Source: Candidatus Uhrbacteria bacterium RIFCSPHIGHO2_02_FULL_57_19 (lineage in GTDB: Bacteria > Patescibacteriota > Patescibacteriia > 2-12-FULL-57-11). From it: DNA of 8,334 bases. The first letter of the stretch is position 1. Each line of letters begins with the position of its first letter. Below are positions 4,766 to 8,334 of the stretch, piece after piece. The stretch is from NCBI GenBank assembly GCA_001791115.1, contig MGDZ01000059.1:1-8334 (forward strand), written 5' to 3'. A program made the position numbers and the translations under genes. The notes beneath the pieces were generated by a model, which ran no database searches, was not told the origin of the DNA, and saw nothing but the letters and a program-made list of their open reading frames with translations.

Positions 4766-6788
4766 TCATTTCCGCGTCCGGCCCTCCGGTGGAAACCGGA
4801 GGGTTTTTTGACTGCCGGATGCGCTCGCGAACAACCGCAACCCTTTCACTGCCGTTCGGATCAACTCTCTCGGACATCTTGAAGGCGATTTCTGCTTCAT
4901 TAAGACGCCCGACTAACGCGTATCCCATTCCCAGAAAAAAATAACCATCGCCCGAACCAGGAACCGCGCCAGCCGCGCCTTCCAGAAGTTCAATACCGCC
5001 CTTCGCGTCTCCGGTCTGGATTCGATGAATGGCCAGATTCCGGCGCATATCCACCAGCTGCGGATACTTCGCGTAAACCTCCTCAAGCAATTCCCGTCCT
5101 TGGCCCAACTTGCCGGATTCAATCGTCCCCAGCACATCCTTGAGGTTTGACAACACGAACCAAAATCCTTGACCCCAAGGATGTCGGCGCATCTCATCGC
5201 GGATGATCTCTTCGGCCAGATCGGCGCCGCGAAGCCACGTCTTACTGTCGCGCAGTCCTTGGGGTCCCTGCGCCTCCCCTATCAATCGAAGCGCCAGCTC
5301 CTTGCCCATTTCCCGGTTGGCGAATGTCTGGTGGTCAAAGGCGCGCTCATAAAAGTCAACGGAACGGCCGGGGTCGGAATCGTAAGCGTCTCGCGCCGCC
5401 GCGCCCCAAAGCAAAGCGCTGGCCGGCTTGACGTTGGTAAAAATAAGCAGAATCAAACCGATCAAACCGGCGGCAACAGCCCCCTTTTTGACGCCTGATC
5501 TGGAAACGATTTCTTCAACTCCTCGAACATCAAGAGAACGGCTGATGGCCGCGACGGTAAGCAAAACCAGCGAGATATCAGACTCGAAAAGATTGAAATA
5601 GAACATGCTGGAAAGAACGCTGGTGCCCCAGGCGGCGAGCAATAAGGCGTCAATCGCCCGATCAGCCCCTCGTCTTCTCCGAAACGAACGGATAATTGCC
5701 GTGACGACCACTGTGTGAAAAAGAACAAAGGCAATCAATCCGAATATTCCCCCGGTCACTGCCGCGTCAATAACCACATTATGCGCCCGATCGTAAACAT
5801 CGTCCGTGAAGCGCCGAATAGCCGGGTCAAAAAAACTGTAAAAAGCCGCCAGTTGATTCTCCGGCCCCCAACCCAGCAAGGGACGCGAGAGAAATGCCTC
5901 GGTCTCCATCTGCCAAACCAAGGTTCTTTGCGTGATGCTGGTGTCGCTTAGCGATAAATTAAGGATCCGCGAAACGCGCTCCACAGGCGTGGGCAAAACA
6001 ACGCTTGGCGCGATTATGATGATGCTCAAAGCGACAGATTTAAATCGCGCCGGAGATTTAATACGGCGAATAAAGCTGAAACCTACCCAGACTCCCAGCG
6101 CGATAAATCCGACGGCAAGTGAAACCGTCGGAGCTCGGGTTTGGGTGGCTATTATTCCAACAACAAGAACAATCGAAACGAAGACCCAAAATGCCCTTGA
6201 TGCATTTCTTTTGGATTTTACAGCCAAAATCAAGGCGAAATAAACCTGAAAAAGAAGATAAGCCGCGAGATTGGCGGGATTTCCGGCTGTTCCGAAAGAA
6301 CGCATGCTGTTCACGTTCAAAATAATAACCCGGCCCATCTCGTCTAAAACCGCTATAATAACGGCCACAAGAGCAACGACTGCCGAAACCCCCATAAAAA
6401 ACTCTACCCGAACTCCGGCCGCGACAATCGAAGCCAGAACGGCCAAAAAAAGCCAAACGTGAATTTCCATCAGCATTCCTTGGGAACGCTCCAGATCCCC
6501 CCAAAAGCTTTGGAAAGGGTCGACGCCGAGTCCGGCGGCCAAAAGACGCACGAGAACCAAGGCGCCCCAGGCGACGACAGCGGGATGACCGAGCGTGCGG
6601 CGCCACCCGCCGCGAATCAGCAGTAGAAAAGCCGGCGCCAAAAGAAGATCAACGACGATCCGAAAGACTAGCGCCTTGCCGACGGTAAAGGGCATGAGCA
6701 CCCCTTGGGCCACAAAAAGGGGGAGGGAAAAAATGACAACCACTCCGCACAGCACCGCGCCTTTAGCCAGTCGTTCTAAAAGATTCAT
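4755..6788 (-). CDS. O-antigen ligase/polymerase-like (Wzy/WaaL) membrane protein with C-terminal TPR region
   Basis: Predicted inner-membrane glycosyltransferase of the Wzy/WaaL fold, which polymerises or transfers lipid-linked glycans on the outer face of the membrane. Of 677 residues, ~10-450 hold about 12 hydrophobic segments. AGNPANLAAYLLF (168-180) and TQTRAP (215-220, R218) are typical family motifs. The large external loop ~268-340 carries R288, the block GWGPENQLAAFYS (306-318) and DRAHNVVID (333-341); R218, R288 and H336 are the candidate catalytic Arg/His set. After the last membrane segment (~436-452) a helical TPR-like region spans ~458-646, including an NLAIHRIQTGDAKGGIELLE repeat and a second repeat, DGYFFLGMGYALVGRLNEAE. 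The ATG overlaps the stop of the upstream paralogue as ATGA, indicating coupling; no Shine-Dalgarno is visible. The acceptor and glycan cannot be told from sequence. No minus-strand terminator is visible after its stop, so antisense read-through into the cupredoxin gene is possible. Confidence 0.9.
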   Translation of the reverse strand: MNLLERLAKGAVLCGVVVIFSLPLFVAQGVLMPFTVGKALVFRIVVDLLLAPAFLLLIRGGWRRTLGHPAVVAWGALVLVRLLAAGLGVDPFQSFWGDLERSQGMLMEIHVWLFLAVLASIVAAGVRVEFFMGVSAVVALVAVIIAVLDEMGRVIILNVNSMRSFGTAGNPANLAAYLLFQVYFALILAVKSKRNASRAFWVFVSIVLVVGIIATQTRAPTVSLAVGFIALGVWVGFSFIRRIKSPARFKSVALSIIIIAPSVVLPTPVERVSRILNLSLSDTSITQRTLVWQMETEAFLSRPLLGWGPENQLAAFYSFFDPAIRRFTDDVYDRAHNVVIDAAVTGGIFGLIAFVLFHTVVVTAIIRSFRRRRGADRAIDALLLAAWGTSVLSSMFYFNLFESDISLVLLTVAAISRSLDVRGVEEIVSRSGVKKGAVAAGLIGLILLIFTNVKPASALLWGAAARDAYDSDPGRSVDFYERAFDHQTFANREMGKELALRLIGEAQGPQGLRDSKTWLRGADLAEEIIRDEMRRHPWGQGFWFVLSNLKDVLGTIESGKLGQGRELLEEVYAKYPQLVDMRRNLAIHRIQTGDAKGGIELLEGAAGAVPGSGDGYFFLGMGYALVGRLNEAEIAFKMSERVDPNGSERVAVVRERIRQSKNPPVSTGGPDAEMISR
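4782..4809 (+). terminator. Intrinsic terminator of the cupredoxin gene, embedded in the opposing CDS
   Basis: CCCTCCGGT (4782-4790) and ACCGGAGGG (4795-4803) form a perfect 9-bp, mostly G-C stem with a GGAA tetraloop, followed directly by six Ts (4804-4809). It begins 16 bases after the cupredoxin stop codon. Read on the opposite strand it encodes the KNPPVSTGGP stretch (661-670) near the C-terminus of the ligase-TPR protein. The T-run is on the plus-strand side only, so termination is one-directional. Confidence 0.9.
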
Positions 6789-8334
6789 GGTCGTTTGGAA
6801 TTAACTGGAACCGCGTCCATCATTATTTTCTGTTTTGAACGCCGAAAACGCTCTCGCGCGGCCTCAACCTCGACAACTAGCCCTGGCTTAAGTTTCTCGG
6901 CCATGCGCAGGGAGACCTCGGCATCAGCCGGGCGGCCGGCCAAAAAGTAGCCGACACCAAGATAAAGGTACCCATCGCCGAATTCCGGATCAACACCGTT
7001 TGAATGCACCATCCCGGCTGTTTCTTCCAATAGACGGATACCCAAACCGATTTGGCCGGCTTTGATGCGATGAAGGGCAAGGTTCCAGCGAGAATCAATC
7101 AAATTTGGATAGGCACCGTGAACCTTCTCAAGAAGTTCCACGGCCTGACTTGGATTGGAAGGGTCGGCGCGTTCTCGAACATCCTCAAGTTTAGCCAGAA
7201 TGGTCGGCAAAGAAACATCCCAGGGATGACGGTCAATCTCGCCGCGCAAGACATCTTCAGCCAAATCAGCGCCCCTCATCCATAAATCCTTGTCATCAGG
7301 TTCGTTGGCGGCGTCTGATTTTTTAATAAGCTCGATAGCCAGCTCCTTGGCCATCTCGCGATTGGCAAAAGTGCCCAAGGAATAAGCCCGTTGGTAAAGC
7401 CCCAATGAGCGCGCCGGGTCGGTTTCAACATATCTTCTGGCCATCGCGCCATAAGTCAGCGCCGTCGCCGGATAAACCGCGAAAAAAAGAAGAAACACGG
7501 CCCCGACCGCGCCGGCCGCGGCCGGGATTGCCCGCGAAAAATTAGACGAGGGCGAAAAATCGCGGCCAAAATGCCCCGCGGCCGTAACCGCTGCCAACAA
7601 AACCAAAGGTATCCAGGTGGTAATCTGCTCAAAAAGAAACTGATTGGAAATGATGAAAGATGCGTATGCTCCGGCAAGTATCATGGCGGCGGCTTGTTCT
7701 TTGCCTTTGGCCCGGCGAATTCGGCGTATGATCATCGCCGACCAGGAAACATGCAGGGTTACTGCCGCCACCAGACCCAAAATTCCAGAAGACGCGGCGG
7801 TATCGATGATCATGTTATGCGCCCGATCATAGACCTCGACAAACATCCTTCTCGCTGCCGGATCATAATGGCTGTAAAACGCGGCCAATTGATTTTCCGG
7901 CCCCCAGCCAAAAATAGGCCGGGCCGCGACCGCTTCCAAATCCATTTTCCAGACTAGAATCCTGTTAATCAAAGATCCGTCCGCCAGTGACAATCCGGTC
8001 AGTCGCGAAAGTCGCGAGGGCACGCCGGGAAAAAAACCAATAATGGCCGCCAAAAGAACCAGGCCGGCGGCCGAGAAAACGAGCCGATGTCTGGCGGAAG
8101 CAAGGCGGCGCAAACCGATAAAACAAAAAACGGCGACCAGAACAACCAATATCGCCAAAAAAGGAAGGGCCGCCGAACGGGTTTGGGTAAACAGAACGCC
8201 TGTCGATAAAACCGCCCAGGCCAGGCCGTAAAGAACCTTGTAAATCCAGCGGTTTGCCTTCACGGCCAAATACAAGGCGAAAAAAGAATTGAAAGAAAGA
8301 AAAACAGCCAAAAAGGCCGGATTGCCGATAGTTC
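6785..8334 (-). CDS. Second O-antigen ligase/polymerase-like (Wzy/WaaL) protein with C-terminal TPR region, N-terminus cut by window
   Basis: A paralogue of the downstream gene. 515 residues are visible; comparison with its neighbour suggests roughly 165 N-terminal residues lie beyond the right edge. The open frame runs to the window end, reading TIGNPAFLAVF, which aligns with AGNPANLAAYL of the neighbour. The TTG at 8311-8309 lies within this motif, so it is not the true start. In visible numbering, TQTRSA is at 49-54 (R52), RPIFGWGPENQLAAFYS at 138-154, and DRAHNMIID has H172, the family's conserved external-loop motifs. Further membrane segments and a C-terminal TPR-like region follow, with NREMAKELA, MRGADLAEDVL, NLALHRIKAGQ and DGYLYLGVGYFLAGRPADAE matching the neighbour block for block. 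The stop TGA (6787-6785) overlaps the next gene's ATG. The family assignment is solid; whether it is a ligase, a polymerase or a protein O-glycosylase is undecided. Confidence 0.9.
   Translation of the reverse strand, partial: TIGNPAFLAVFLSFNSFFALYLAVKANRWIYKVLYGLAWAVLSTGVLFTQTRSAALPFLAILVVLVAVFCFIGLRRLASARHRLVFSAAGLVLLAAIIGFFPGVPSRLSRLTGLSLADGSLINRILVWKMDLEAVAARPIFGWGPENQLAAFYSHYDPAARRMFVEVYDRAHNMIIDTAASSGILGLVAAVTLHVSWSAMIIRRIRRAKGKEQAAAMILAGAYASFIISNQFLFEQITTWIPLVLLAAVTAAGHFGRDFSPSSNFSRAIPAAAGAVGAVFLLFFAVYPATALTYGAMARRYVETDPARSLGLYQRAYSLGTFANREMAKELAIELIKKSDAANEPDDKDLWMRGADLAEDVLRGEIDRHPWDVSLPTILAKLEDVRERADPSNPSQAVELLEKVHGAYPNLIDSRWNLALHRIKAGQIGLGIRLLEETAGMVHSNGVDPEFGDGYLYLGVGYFLAGRPADAEVSLRMAEKLKPGLVVEVEAARERFRRSKQKIMMDAVPVNSKRP

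Noticed and set aside
8309..8311. TTG as start of a 508-residue ligase gene
   Set aside because: The frame stays open to the window edge, and the residues before the TTG (TIGNPAF) match the conserved motif of the neighbouring paralogue. The gene is simply cut by the window.

Overview
This is a bacterial window of about 56% GC by eye. It uses the standard code, since TGA ends several genes. Gene packing is tight: a 3-nt gap, an ATGA stop/start overlap and a convergent 11-bp overlap. The gene set is a large class II ribonucleotide reductase paired with a corrinoid adenosyltransferase, tandem Wzy/WaaL-like polymerases fused to TPR repeats, and a small cupredoxin lacking the usual Cys ligand. Such sets are common in uncultivated candidate-phylum bacteria. 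I lean towards a Patescibacteria (Parcubacteria-like) genome, but this is an inference with low certainty.

Layout, left to right. (1) 1-359, minus: corrinoid adenosyltransferase (cobO/btuR type), cut by the left edge. (2) 363-3485, minus: adenosylcobalamin-dependent ribonucleotide reductase NrdJ, directly upstream of cobO in the same transcript. (3) 3486-3621: nrdJ control region with an extended -10 promoter, two 16-bp NrdR-box-like palindromes exactly 32 bp apart, a perfect DnaA-box 9-mer, and a probable terminator of the preceding gene. (4) 3622-4200, minus: stand-alone DEDD-type 3'-5' exonuclease. (5) 4201-4363: divergent intergenic region with a promoter for each side and a palindromic repeat element between them. 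(6) 4364-4765, plus: exported, probably lipid-anchored, cupredoxin-fold protein. (7) 4755-6788, minus: O-antigen ligase/polymerase-like membrane protein with a C-terminal TPR region, tail-to-tail with the cupredoxin gene. The cupredoxin gene's intrinsic terminator lies inside this gene's coding sequence. (8) 6785 to the right edge, minus: a second paralogous ligase-TPR protein, lacking its N-terminus because the window ends.

Functional picture. nrdJ and cobO form a deoxynucleotide-supply unit: CobO makes the adenosylcobalamin that NrdJ needs. The operators suggest control by NrdR (nucleotide-sensing) and perhaps by DnaA (replication-linked). The two ligase-TPR genes belong to a separate cell-surface glycan operon that continues to the right. 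No RNA gene, CRISPR array, insertion sequence or phage gene was seen. The most noteworthy items are the nrdJ operator architecture, the Cys-less His-rich cupredoxin, the terminator embedded in an antisense coding region, and the tandem paralogous ligases.
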